From an uncultured Granulosicoccaceae bacterium (lineage in GTDB: Bacteria; Pseudomonadota; Gammaproteobacteria; Granulosicoccales; Granulosicoccaceae): 64,000 nucleotides of DNA. The stretch's first letter is position 1. Each line of letters starts with the position of its first letter. The stretch covers positions 248,001 through 312,000 of the forward strand of contig CALAJN010000014.1 of NCBI GenBank assembly GCA_937922675.1, given 5' to 3'. Shown piece by piece: positions 8,256 to 16,369 of the stretch. The translations under genes were made by a program, and so were the position numbers. The notes under the pieces were generated by a model that was not told the origin of the DNA, did no database searches, and saw only the letters and a program-made list of their open reading frames with translations.

Positions 8256-9623
8256 ATGACCGACAAAAAGCAAGCTGACACGCAAGTCTCACGACGTAAT
8301 GTGCTCAAGATGAGTGCAGGCGCGGCCGCGATCAGCGGCGCACCGATGTTTTTCACACGCCACGCCTACGGCGCGGACTACCTCAACAACCCGGGTGACG
8401 CATCCTCGGTTACGCTCGGCTTCAATGTGCCGCAGTCCGGTGCCTATGCCGACGAAGGAGCCGACGAGCTGCGCGCCTATCGCCTGGCAGTCAAACACCT
8501 GAACGGCGAGGGTGACGGTGGCCTGATGAACACGTTCAAGCCGAGCGAGCTGAAAGGCAACGGAATCCTTGGCAAGAAAGTCGAGTACGTTACCGGTGAC
8601 ACGCAGACCAAGTCCGATGCAGCACGTGCGTCTGCCAAGCGCATGATCGAGAAGGACGGCGCTGTGATGATCACAGGTGGGTCGTCTTCGGGTGTGGCTA
8701 TTGCCGTGCAGGGTCTGTGTCAGGAGGCGGGTGTTATTTTCATGGCCGGTCTTACACACTCCAACGACACCACAGGCAAGGACAAGAAAGCCAACGGTTT
8801 CCGTCATTTCTTCAACGCTTACATGTCAGGTGCGGCCTTGGGTCCTGTACTCGAGAACGCTTATGGAAAAGAGCGAAATGCCTACCATTTGACCGCTGAC
8901 TACACTTGGGGCTGGTCGCAGCAAGAGTCCATTCAGGCTTCTACCGAGTCTATTGGTTGGAAGACCGCACAAAACGTTTTGACACCGGTTGGTGCAGGCG
9001 ACTTCAGTCAGTACATCACTCCGGTGTTGAACTCGGGCGCAGATACCCTGATCCTGAACCACTACGGCAATGACATGGTCAACTCACTGACCCAGGCTAT
9101 CCAGTTCGGTCTGCGTGATCGTCAGGTTGACGGCAATGATTTCGTCATTGTTGTACCGCTGTACTCACGTTTGATGGCTCAAGGTGCGGGTGACGCTACC
9201 AAGGGCATTTTCGGCTCTACCAACTGGCACTGGTCACTGCAGGATGAGGGTAGTCAGGCATTCGTCAAGAGCTTTGGCCAGGAGTACGGCTTCCCGCCGT
9301 CGCAGGCCGCTCACACCTGCTACGTTCAGACACTGCTGTACGCAGATGCCTGTGAGCGAGCCGGAACCTTCGAGCCGTGTGCTGTAGGTGCAGCTCTTGA
9401 AGGATTTTCGTTCGACGGTATGGGCAATGGTCCGACCGAGTACCGTGCCGAAGATCACCAGTGCTTCAAGGATGTACTGGTTGTGAAAGGTAAGGAAAAC
9501 CCGTCCTCGCAGTTTGACTTGCTGGAAGTTGTAGAAGTCACTCCGCGCGCACAGGTCGAGTACCCCGTTGATCACCCGATGTTCGATGGTGGTGACCTCG
9601 GTACGTGTAACAACGGCGTTTAA
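8256..9623 (+). CDS. ABC importer substrate-binding protein, Tat-exported (HAAT family)
   Basis: Periplasmic solute-binding protein of 455 residues, family Peripla_BP_6. The N-terminus has a twin-arginine signal (SRRNVLKMSAGAAAISGAP), so the protein is probably folded before export, perhaps with its ligand. The mature part starts near DYLNNPGDASSVTLGFNVPQSGAYADEGADE, the usual first strand of Liv/Urt-type binding proteins. Four cysteines lie in the C-terminal lobe (CYVQ, ACERAG, EPCAVG, HQCFKD), candidates for two disulphides. ATG 8256 is served by GGAGGAG at 8238-8244; an in-frame GTG at 8244 overlaps that site. Two permease and two ATPase genes follow, so it is part of a complete importer. 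The ligand could be branched-chain amino acids, an amide or urea. Confidence 0.88.
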   Translation: MTDKKQADTQVSRRNVLKMSAGAAAISGAPMFFTRHAYGADYLNNPGDASSVTLGFNVPQSGAYADEGADELRAYRLAVKHLNGEGDGGLMNTFKPSELKGNGILGKKVEYVTGDTQTKSDAARASAKRMIEKDGAVMITGGSSSGVAIAVQGLCQEAGVIFMAGLTHSNDTTGKDKKANGFRHFFNAYMSGAALGPVLENAYGKERNAYHLTADYTWGWSQQESIQASTESIGWKTAQNVLTPVGAGDFSQYITPVLNSGADTLILNHYGNDMVNSLTQAIQFGLRDRQVDGNDFVIVVPLYSRLMAQGAGDATKGIFGSTNWHWSLQDEGSQAFVKSFGQEYGFPPSQAAHTCYVQTLLYADACERAGTFEPCAVGAALEGFSFDGMGNGPTEYRAEDHQCFKDVLVVKGKENPSSQFDLLEVVEVTPRAQVEYPVDHPMFDGGDLGTCNNGV

Positions 9624-9632
9624 TACCCGTCG

Positions 9633-9664
9633 CGGCGCTCCTGCTCTTGCGGGCAGGAGCGCCG
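9633..9664 (+). promoter_or_regulatory. Strong hairpin between binding-protein and permease genes
   Basis: A perfect 12-bp stem, CGGCGCTCCTGC (9633-9644) against GCAGGAGCGCCG (9653-9664), with an 8-base loop, starts nine bases after the stop codon. No T-run follows, so it is more likely a transcript-stabilising or partial-attenuation element than a full terminator. Such elements often keep binding-protein mRNA in excess over permease mRNA. The rest of the 216-base gap to the permease holds no gene. Confidence 0.7.
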
Positions 9665-9839
9665 TATCCGGAAAGTCATGTGGTCAGACAGCCTGGTCGC
9701 CACTGACTTCCTGACTCGTCGTCCCAAGGCGAGCTCCAAAAAATTCCATCGTTTGCACTGAGCTGCCCGCTCCGCGTCTTTACGCGGTCGACGAGCAAGT
9801 TGACGATGGCCATCAGACACAAGAAGGCGAGAACACACC

Positions 9840-10856
9840 GTGGACGCAATACTGCTGCAGATCCTCAACGGCCTTGACAAGGGCGCCGCCTATGCGCTGA
9901 TTGCGCTTGGTCTGACGCTCGTTTTTGGCACGCTGGGCGTAGTTAATTTTGCGCACGGCGCGCTCTTCATGCTCGGCGCGTTTTGTGCGGTCACCCTCAA
10001 TCGCCTGCTGACCATATCCACCAAGATCAAGGACGAGAGCGTCACCTTCTTTGATGCCTACAAGGAAGTGCCGATTCTTGAGGCCAAGTTTCCGACATGG
10101 GGGCCGGTCATTGTCGACTACTCAGTGCCCTTGGCGATCCTGATAGCCATACCCGTGATGCTACTCATCGGATTGATCATGGAGCGTGGCTTGATAAGAC
10201 ACTTTTACAAGCGACCTCATGCTGATCAGATCCTGGTGACTTTTGGCCTTGCCATTGTCATTCAGGAGGTCATCAAACATAGTTTCGGCGCTAACCCTAT
10301 TCCGCAACTTGCACCCGATGGTGTTGCCGGGTCTGCCAATGTCGGAGCCTGGTTCGGGATGGGTGACAACATCGTCTATCCCTGGTGGCGTCTGATCTAT
10401 CTGGGTTTTGCCATGTTGATAATCGGTGCAACCTTTGCCTTCCTGAAGTTCACCACTTTTGGCATGGTGGTGCGTGCCGGTATGCAGGACCGTGAGACTG
10501 TCGGTTTGCTCGGCATCGATATCCAGAAGCGCTTCACCATCGTGTTTGCGCTGGCGTCGGTCTGTGCCGGTCTCGCCGGGGTGATGTACACGCCCATCCT
10601 GCCTCCGAACTACCACATGGGTATGGACTTTCTGGTCTTGTCATTCGTGGTAGTTGTTGTCGGCGGCATGGGTTCGCTTGGCGGTGCTGTACTTGCCGGG
10701 TTTCTGCTTGGGATATTGCAATCCTTCGCGTCGATGACGGAGGTCAAGGCGATCATTCCCGGCATTGATCAGATCATCATCTATTTCGTTGCCGTCGTGG
10801 TGTTGCTGGTGTTGCCACGAGGTCTCCTTGGCCGCAAGGGTGTGATGGAAGACTGA
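9840..10856 (+). CDS. livH: ABC importer permease, LivH type
   Basis: Inner-membrane permease of 338 residues in the branched-chain amino acid (HAAT) family. The N-terminus [34 protein letters not shown] is the LivH hallmark, and the cytoplasmic loop facing the ATPase reads [19 protein letters not shown]. It is longer than the usual 290-310 residues because of an insertion at about residues 60-95 ([18 protein letters not shown] and following), before the third membrane segment. The start is GTG at 9840, preceded by AAGAAGGCGAG. It pairs with the LivM-type permease 52 bases downstream. Confidence 0.92.
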   Translation: MDAILLQILNGLDKGAAYALIALGLTLVFGTLGVVNFAHGALFMLGAFCAVTLNRLLTISTKIKDESVTFFDAYKEVPILEAKFPTWGPVIVDYSVPLAILIAIPVMLLIGLIMERGLIRHFYKRPHADQILVTFGLAIVIQEVIKHSFGANPIPQLAPDGVAGSANVGAWFGMGDNIVYPWWRLIYLGFAMLIIGATFAFLKFTTFGMVVRAGMQDRETVGLLGIDIQKRFTIVFALASVCAGLAGVMYTPILPPNYHMGMDFLVLSFVVVVVGGMGSLGGAVLAGFLLGILQSFASMTEVKAIIPGIDQIIIYFVAVVVLLVLPRGLLGRKGVMED

Positions 10857-10908
10857 GGCGTCGCGCGTCGCCGCACTCATCACATTCACGACAAGAGCAA
10901 TCATCACT

Positions 10909-12057
10909 ATGTTCAAGCCTTCAGCCTTATCCGACTGGACCCTGTTCATTCTGTTTTCGGCGGCCATATTGACCATGCCGATATGGTTGGCGCCGCTAGG
11001 TGCAAACTATCCCGATCTGATGCAGAAATTTGCGATTTTCGGCATCTTCGCCATCGGCTTCAACATTCTGTTTGGCTTGACTGGCTATCTCTCCTTTGGT
11101 CACGCAGCCTTCCTCGGAGTCGGCTCCTACACAGCGGTATGGTCGTTCAAGTTGCTGACCATGAACGTGATACCTGCTCTGATTTTCTCGGTGATCATGG
11201 CAGGTGTGTTCGCTCTGGTCATCGGCTTTGTGAGCTTGCGTCGCTCGGGTATCTACTTCTCGATTCTCACCCTGGCGTTTGCGCAGATGTCGTTCAATCT
11301 GGCCTATTCGGTGTTGACACCTATCACCAACGGAGAATCCGGCCTTCAGCTCACTTTGCGCGATCCACGTGTACTGGACGCTGCTGCCGGAGTTGCTGTA
11401 GGACGTAGCCTGCCTTCAACCAATCTGTTCGGTTTGAAGATGAGCGGCCTCCCGGGCTTCTACATTTGCGCTGTGATGTTGATCATCGCCTTCTTTCTCT
11501 CCATGCGTATCTTCAGGTCCCCCTTCGGCATGATGCTGAAGGCCATCAAGTCAAATCAGACGCGCATGGCCTACACCGGATTCAACACCCGTCCATACCT
11601 GTTGGCAGCTTTTGTGATCTCCGGTATGTACGCGGGTCTGGCAGGTTCGCTGATGGCGGTTACCGATCCTCTGGCAGGGGCAGAGCGCATGCAGTGGACA
11701 GCTTCCGGTGAGGTGGTGCTGATGACCATACTCGGTGGTGCCGGAACCCTGATTGGTCCTGTGCTCGGATCAGCGATCATCAAGTATGCCGAGAATATTT
11801 TCTCGGCATTCAACACAAGTGAGCTGCGTCAGATATTTGATTTCATGCCCGACGGTCTGCAGCAGGTGTCCGTGGCGGTGTCCAGCATGTTTGTAGGCGA
11901 GGCTTGGCACTTTACCTTGGGATTGACCTTCATGATCGTGGTTATCTTTTTGCCGGGCGGCATCATGGAAGGGTTTAGACGAATTGGCGGCTTGTTCCGC
12001 CGTAGTGATGCAAAGGCTGGCAAGGTTGAGTCTTCCGCTGCCGCTGCTCATTCCTGA
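10909..12057 (+). CDS. livM: ABC importer permease, LivM type
   Basis: Second permease of the importer, 382 residues with about ten membrane segments. Diagnostic stretches are [24 protein letters not shown] near residue 52, the Liv-family loop [25 protein letters not shown] near 205, and [20 protein letters not shown] near 290. A charged tail ([16 protein letters not shown]) ends in the cytoplasm. It follows livH and precedes livG by 18 bases, so all should be on one transcript. Confidence 0.92.
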   Translation: MFKPSALSDWTLFILFSAAILTMPIWLAPLGANYPDLMQKFAIFGIFAIGFNILFGLTGYLSFGHAAFLGVGSYTAVWSFKLLTMNVIPALIFSVIMAGVFALVIGFVSLRRSGIYFSILTLAFAQMSFNLAYSVLTPITNGESGLQLTLRDPRVLDAAAGVAVGRSLPSTNLFGLKMSGLPGFYICAVMLIIAFFLSMRIFRSPFGMMLKAIKSNQTRMAYTGFNTRPYLLAAFVISGMYAGLAGSLMAVTDPLAGAERMQWTASGEVVLMTILGGAGTLIGPVLGSAIIKYAENIFSAFNTSELRQIFDFMPDGLQQVSVAVSSMFVGEAWHFTLGLTFMIVVIFLPGGIMEGFRRIGGLFRRSDAKAGKVESSAAAAHS

Positions 12058-12075
12058 TACTCGGAGACGACACTG

Positions 12076-12837
12076 ATGGAAAACACCGTCCTGCACGTCG
12101 CCGACGTGCACAAGAGCTTCGCGGGACTGCACGCGCTCTCCGATATCGATCTGTCGGTAAGAGAAGGCGAAACCCATGCGATCATTGGACCCAACGGAGC
12201 AGGCAAGTCCACCCTGCTCAATGTCTGCATCGGCAGGTTGAAACCTGACACCGGGCATGTGATTTTCAACGGCGAAAATCTCACAGGCCGTGCCCCACAC
12301 GAGATCAACCAGCTTGGCGTTGTACGCGTCTTTCAGACACCGGAGATATTTCCTGATCTAACACTCCTCGAGAACGTGATGGTGCCGATTCTTGCCAAGC
12401 GAGATGGCAGCTTCAAGATGAGCTGGTTTCGTCGCTTCTCATCAGAGCTGAATGTGCGCAACAAGGCTATGGGCGTGCTGCAAGATCTAGGGCTCGGTGA
12501 GTTTACGAACGCAATGGCGACCAATCTCTCCCGAGGTGACAAGCGCCGTCTGGAGCTTGCTATGGGCCTTGCACAGGAGCCCAAACTGTTGCTGCTTGAC
12601 GAGCCGACAGCGGGCATGGCCCGACACGACACCAACGCAACAATCGATCTACTCAAAAAGATCAAGGCGGGTGGCATGACCAAGGTCATCATTGAGCACG
12701 ACATGCATGTTGTGTTCAGTCTTGCTGATCGAATTTCAGTACTGGCGGGCGGTCGTATCATCTGTCAGGGCACGCCTGAAGAAGTGAAGAACGACCCGCG
12801 CGTAAAAGAAGCTTATCTTGGGGAGGAGCAGGTATGA
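12076..12837 (+). CDS. livG: ABC importer ATPase, LivG type
   Basis: Cytoplasmic ATP-binding subunit of 253 residues. Walker A is GPNGAGKST near residue 40, Walker B LLLLDEPTAGMA near 170, and the H-loop EHDMHVVF near 205. The ABC signature is LSRGDKR instead of the usual LSGGQ or LSHGEQ, so both the third and fifth positions differ; Walker motifs and the H-loop are intact, and I infer the protein is active. The C-terminus IICQGTPEEVKNDPRVKEAYLGEE is typical of LivG. Its stop overlaps the start of livF (ATGA). Confidence 0.92.
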   Translation: MENTVLHVADVHKSFAGLHALSDIDLSVREGETHAIIGPNGAGKSTLLNVCIGRLKPDTGHVIFNGENLTGRAPHEINQLGVVRVFQTPEIFPDLTLLENVMVPILAKRDGSFKMSWFRRFSSELNVRNKAMGVLQDLGLGEFTNAMATNLSRGDKRRLELAMGLAQEPKLLLLDEPTAGMARHDTNATIDLLKKIKAGGMTKVIIEHDMHVVFSLADRISVLAGGRIICQGTPEEVKNDPRVKEAYLGEEQV

Positions 12838-13595
12838 GTGCCCAGGTTGTGGCCGGTAGTCACGCCTCACCGACACAGGCTGAGGTGCGTAGTGCTTACT
12901 TTGGCGTATCTGGATTGAAGTCGTACTACGGTGATAGCTACATCGTTCAAGACGTCTCTTTCACCGTTAATGAGGGTGAGATTGTTGCTCTGCTTGGTCG
13001 TAATGGAGCGGGCAAGACCTCGACCTTGCGCACTATCGCCCGGGCAGCCGCTCCAGAGCTTCGCGAAGGTGAGATTTGGTTGCAAGGAGATTCTCTGCAT
13101 GACAAGCAGGATTTTCAGGCAGCGTTGGCAGGCGTTCAACTGGTACCTGAAGACCGGCGGATCATTCCCGGACTGACGGTGGAGGAGAATATTGACCTTG
13201 CGTGTATCGCAGGTGAAATGGGCTGGAGCTATGACCGCATTTACTCACTGTTTCCACGTCTGAAAGAACGCTACAAGCAAGAGGGCACCACGCTATCGGG
13301 CGGTGAGCAGCAGATGCTTGCTATTTCTCGAGCCCTTGCCCGCAACATCAAGGTGTTGCTTCTCGATGAGCCCTACGAAGGCCTCGCACCCGTTGTCAGA
13401 CACGATATCGAGCGCGCGCTACTGGAAGTCAAGGCTGATGGCATCACCACAATCCTCGTTGAACAAAACGCTGTCGCAGCCTTGAAGCTTGCCGATAAGG
13501 CACTGATCCTCGACACCGGCGAAATCGTCTACTCCGGCACTGCCCAGGAAGTCCTCGACAACGAAGGGCTCCGCCACGAATACCTGGCAATTTAA
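12834..13595 (+). CDS. livF: ABC importer ATPase, LivF type
   Basis: Second ATP-binding subunit, 253 residues, paired with LivG. Walker A is GRNGAGKTS near residue 55, the signature LSGGEQQM near 155 and Walker B LLLDEPYEGLAP near 178; the Tyr in DEPYEG replaces the usual Thr or Ser. It has an N-terminal tail of about 25 residues (SAQVVAGSHASPTQAEVRS) before the first strand, which is uncommon in LivF. The ATG overlaps the livG stop, so translation is coupled. The operon ends here: a REP-like repeat begins two bases after the stop codon. Confidence 0.93.
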   Translation: MSAQVVAGSHASPTQAEVRSAYFGVSGLKSYYGDSYIVQDVSFTVNEGEIVALLGRNGAGKTSTLRTIARAAAPELREGEIWLQGDSLHDKQDFQAALAGVQLVPEDRRIIPGLTVEENIDLACIAGEMGWSYDRIYSLFPRLKERYKQEGTTLSGGEQQMLAISRALARNIKVLLLDEPYEGLAPVVRHDIERALLEVKADGITTILVEQNAVAALKLADKALILDTGEIVYSGTAQEVLDNEGLRHEYLAI

Positions 13596-13597
13596 GC

Positions 13598-13635
13598 CCG
13601 TGGGGTCGGACCCCAGTAAGTAATTGTTTTTGTGG
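13598..13635 (+). repeat. REP-like element, solitary copy A
   Basis: The sequence CCGTGGGGTCGGACCCC followed by AGTAAGTAATTGTTT is nearly the same as the sequence after the SPOR gene at 55634 and, reversed, at the hrpA start near 56690. The core GGGGTC-G-GACCCC is palindromic. This copy has no transposase beside it, as expected for a mobilised REP-type repeat. It begins two bases after the livF stop. The rest of the 378-base interval up to 13973 shows no convincing gene. Confidence 0.8.
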
Positions 13636-13973
13636 ATATCGAGGCGTAATCAGACAGTATTCCAGCCCTTAAACGCAGCTTATCGGCCACTTTTAGCGGT
13701 AATTAGTATTACCCGTAAAAGTTGAGTGCCTACAGGCTTTGCAAAGTGGACGAGAGCGTCTGTATGGCGCGCTGTGTGACGAGTACGCGTCGAGGGTACC
13801 TGGAGTTCAAGCGCAAACTGCGCTGGCCTCCCACTGCGACGGGAGCGCAAGGGTTGCGAGCTCCAGCTGTCCTGCATGGCATTGGTTGTTATTCTCGTAA
13901 AATCAGCCGAGCGATAGCAATGGGACGCACTATGCTGGGTCCTCTGCTGCAAAGGTGTGAAAGACGAAGCGAT

Positions 13974-14558
13974 ATGTCTGAATTGAGCAGTGCACGGCCC
14001 AACCTGGATGCTCTTCCTGACGATCTTCCTCGGCCAATCGACGATGGCATGTGTGATCATCTAACCGCGGGTTTTCCGTTGCCTTCAGTCCCGCTCCCGG
14101 CAACTGACGGCTCCATAGTTGATCTTTCTACCTTGAGTGGTCGCTCTGTAATCTTCATCTATCCACGAACAGGGCAGCCTGGTCAGGCGCTCCCGGATGG
14201 ATGGAACGATATCCCAGGCGCTCGCGGTTGCACGCCTCAAAGTTGTCGCTTTCGTGATTTACACGACGAGTTTGCTGCTTTGCGTGTTCGAGTATTCGGT
14301 CTATCAACACAAAGTGGTGACTACCAGGGTGAAGCCGTTGAACGATTACAGTTGCCGTACCCCTTATTGAGTGACGAGTCCTTGTTGCTCACGAAGACTC
14401 TTGCGTTGCCCACCTTTGCTGTTGATGACAGGGTTCTGAACAAACGCGTAACCCTGGTAGCGAACGATGGAGCTATCGAGCGAGCCTACTACCCGGTGTT
14501 CCCTCCGGACAAGGCAGCAGACCGTGTGCTTTCAGATCTTGTATTGACTGCATACTGA
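13974..14558 (+). CDS. Peroxiredoxin of the AhpC/TSA (BCP-like) family
   Basis: Thiol peroxidase of 194 residues that reduces hydrogen peroxide or organic peroxides. The family core is visible as VIFIYPRTGQPGQ, then GARGCTPQSCRFRD: the first Cys is the probable peroxidatic residue with the catalytic Thr-Pro in its usual relation, and the second Cys five residues later matches the resolving position of BCP-type 2-Cys enzymes. VFGLSTQSGDYQGEAVERLQLPYPLLSD is also typical. ATG 13974 is preferred; the open frame continues upstream to 13722 but those residues do not resemble the family. No reductase gene is beside it. Confidence 0.85.
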   Translation: MSELSSARPNLDALPDDLPRPIDDGMCDHLTAGFPLPSVPLPATDGSIVDLSTLSGRSVIFIYPRTGQPGQALPDGWNDIPGARGCTPQSCRFRDLHDEFAALRVRVFGLSTQSGDYQGEAVERLQLPYPLLSDESLLLTKTLALPTFAVDDRVLNKRVTLVANDGAIERAYYPVFPPDKAADRVLSDLVLTAY

Positions 14559-14856
14559 TGCCTTGCCATCAGCAGTCGGCGGGCAAAGACATTGACGTTC
14601 GCCCGTGATGAAATAGCCTTGTTCCAGACAGTGCCTTGTCACAAGCCAAGCGTGGCCCGTATCGCGGTGAGCGAGGCGGCAGAGCAGTCACTTCATACAA
14701 CTGGCTCTACCGCCAGAACAGCGCGGTATTTTCATTGCTGGTGAGAGTGTCATCCAGCATCCTGGCGGTAACGTGCGCTGTGACAACCCGCGCCCCTGCT
14801 GTAAATATGCCGTGCGGGGGCCTGCGATGCTGGATGAATGAGGCTACCCGAATACC
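14559..14856. other. Intergenic interval without a recognisable feature
   Basis: Lies between the convergent peroxiredoxin and pilU genes. A weak inverted repeat (CGGGC near 14580 against GCCCG near 14605) has no T-run and is not a convincing terminator. A 74-codon open frame here has no ribosome site or family resemblance. Confidence 0.5.
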
Positions 14857-16305
14857 TTAGCCGACCCTGCCCATACCAAAAGCCATCGGATCGTCTTCGT
14901 CCTCGCCGGGCTCTGGCTCCGGGTCAGGTTCCAAAGACAGTTCGAGGGCACCTGCGCTTGCACTGCCTTCCTTGGCAGCCTGAATAGCGGCGAGTTTTTC
15001 CTTCGCCTGTGCTAGTCGTTCAGCAGCATCATTGTCAGTAGACTCCGATTCATCGTTTGCTGATGTGCTGCCTGCGAGTTGCGCCTCCATTGCCGCGTGG
15101 ATGTTGGTCACGGGATTATCCGCATCTTCAGAGCTCCCTGACTCCGGTGCTTCATCGTCTGCCTTGGCGGCTGCCGCGTTGCCAGGTAACTGTCCGCGTA
15201 GCAGCAAATCACTCTGGTCTTCCTCTTGAGAGGGTGATGAGAGTTTGAAGCGCAGGCGCAGGTTGTTAGCAGAATCTGCGTTTTTCAGCGCTTCGTCCTT
15301 GGTAATTCTGCCCTCCATGGCCAGCTCGAACAGGGCGCTGTCGAAGGTCTTCATGCCCATGTTCTCTGATTTTTGCATTGTCTCCTTGATGTCGTCCAAT
15401 TGACCCTTCATGATCATCTGTTTGATGGTATGAGAGCCGAGTAATATCTCGATAGCAGCACAGCGTTTACCGTCTACAGTGGGTATCAGTCTTTGCGAAA
15501 CGATGGCGCGAATGTTGTTGCCGAGGTCGTGCAGCAGTTGCGCCTTGCGCTCGTCAGGGAAGAAATTGATGATGCGATCGATAGCCTGATTGGCGTTGTT
15601 GGCGTGCAGTGTGGATATTGCCAAGTGACCTGTTTCAGCAAAGGCTACTGCGTGCTCCATCGTTTCACGATCACGAATTTCCCCAATTAAAATGACGTCG
15701 GGTGCCTGTCGTAGGGTGTTCTTCAAGGCAGCATGAAAGCTGTTGGTATCAACGCCAACTTCTCGCTGATTGACAATACATTTTTTGTGTGGATGGACGT
15801 ACTCAACTGGATCCTCGATGGTGATGATGTGGCCGCCTTTCCACATGTTGCGATGATCAATCAAGGCCGCAAGCGAGGTTGACTTTCCAGAGCCTGTGCC
15901 ACCGACAAACAGCACCAGGCCGTTCTTTGACTGGATGACTTCCTTCAACACATCGGGAAGACCGAGGTCATCAAAGCGAGGGATCTCGGTCTGAATGTTC
16001 CGCGCAACAAGCGAGACTTCATTGCGCTGCCGGAATATGTTGAGTCGAAATCGCCCGATACCCTCTGGTGAAATCGCAAGATTCATTTCGCTCTCGCGCT
16101 CGAACTCCTCGCGTTGGTCATCATTCATGACTTCGTCAGCCATGGCTGCAACGTCACCGTGTTCCAGATTTCGATCAGACAGAGCTGTGAGCTCCCCCGC
16201 GAACTTGGCGCTCGGAGGCGCGCCAGTAGAGAGATAGAGATCAGACCCATCAAAGTCCACAAGGCGCTTCAGTAGCGCCATTAATTCTGGTCTTCCTTCG
16301 CTCAC
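14857..16305 (-). CDS. pilU: Type IV pilus retraction ATPase, PilU type, with acidic C-terminal tail
   Basis: Hexameric cytoplasmic motor ATPase that assists PilT in pilus retraction. Motifs in order are FDGSDLYLSTGAPPS, Walker A GGTGSGKST, the Asp box ITIEDPVEYVH, Walker B VILIGEIRD and the His box HLAISTLHANN. The end of the core, DEALKNADSANNLRLRFKL, is PilU-like. The usual length is about 380 residues; here about 120 more follow, rich in Asp, Glu, Ala and Ser with a run of alternating Pro-Glu/Asp and ending in MAFGMGRVG. Start options are GTG 16305 (with GAGGA six to ten bases upstream, chosen), TTG 16323 and ATG 16281. It lies 65 bases after pilY1 on the same strand. Confidence 0.92.
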   Translation of the reverse strand: MSEGRPELMALLKRLVDFDGSDLYLSTGAPPSAKFAGELTALSDRNLEHGDVAAMADEVMNDDQREEFERESEMNLAISPEGIGRFRLNIFRQRNEVSLVARNIQTEIPRFDDLGLPDVLKEVIQSKNGLVLFVGGTGSGKSTSLAALIDHRNMWKGGHIITIEDPVEYVHPHKKCIVNQREVGVDTNSFHAALKNTLRQAPDVILIGEIRDRETMEHAVAFAETGHLAISTLHANNANQAIDRIINFFPDERKAQLLHDLGNNIRAIVSQRLIPTVDGKRCAAIEILLGSHTIKQMIMKGQLDDIKETMQKSENMGMKTFDSALFELAMEGRITKDEALKNADSANNLRLRFKLSSPSQEEDQSDLLLRGQLPGNAAAAKADDEAPESGSSEDADNPVTNIHAAMEAQLAGSTSANDESESTDNDAAERLAQAKEKLAAIQAAKEGSASAGALELSLEPDPEPEPGEDEDDPMAFGMGRVG

Positions 16306-16369
16306 AGACAATTCCTCGTTCAATTACGTGATCCTGAGGTTATCGACGCTTCAGGCGTACTCTTCAAGA

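Noticed and set aside
14636-14860. A 74-codon plus-strand frame
   Set aside because: Starts with TTG, has no ribosome site, and its translation resembles nothing known; it runs into the pilU end.
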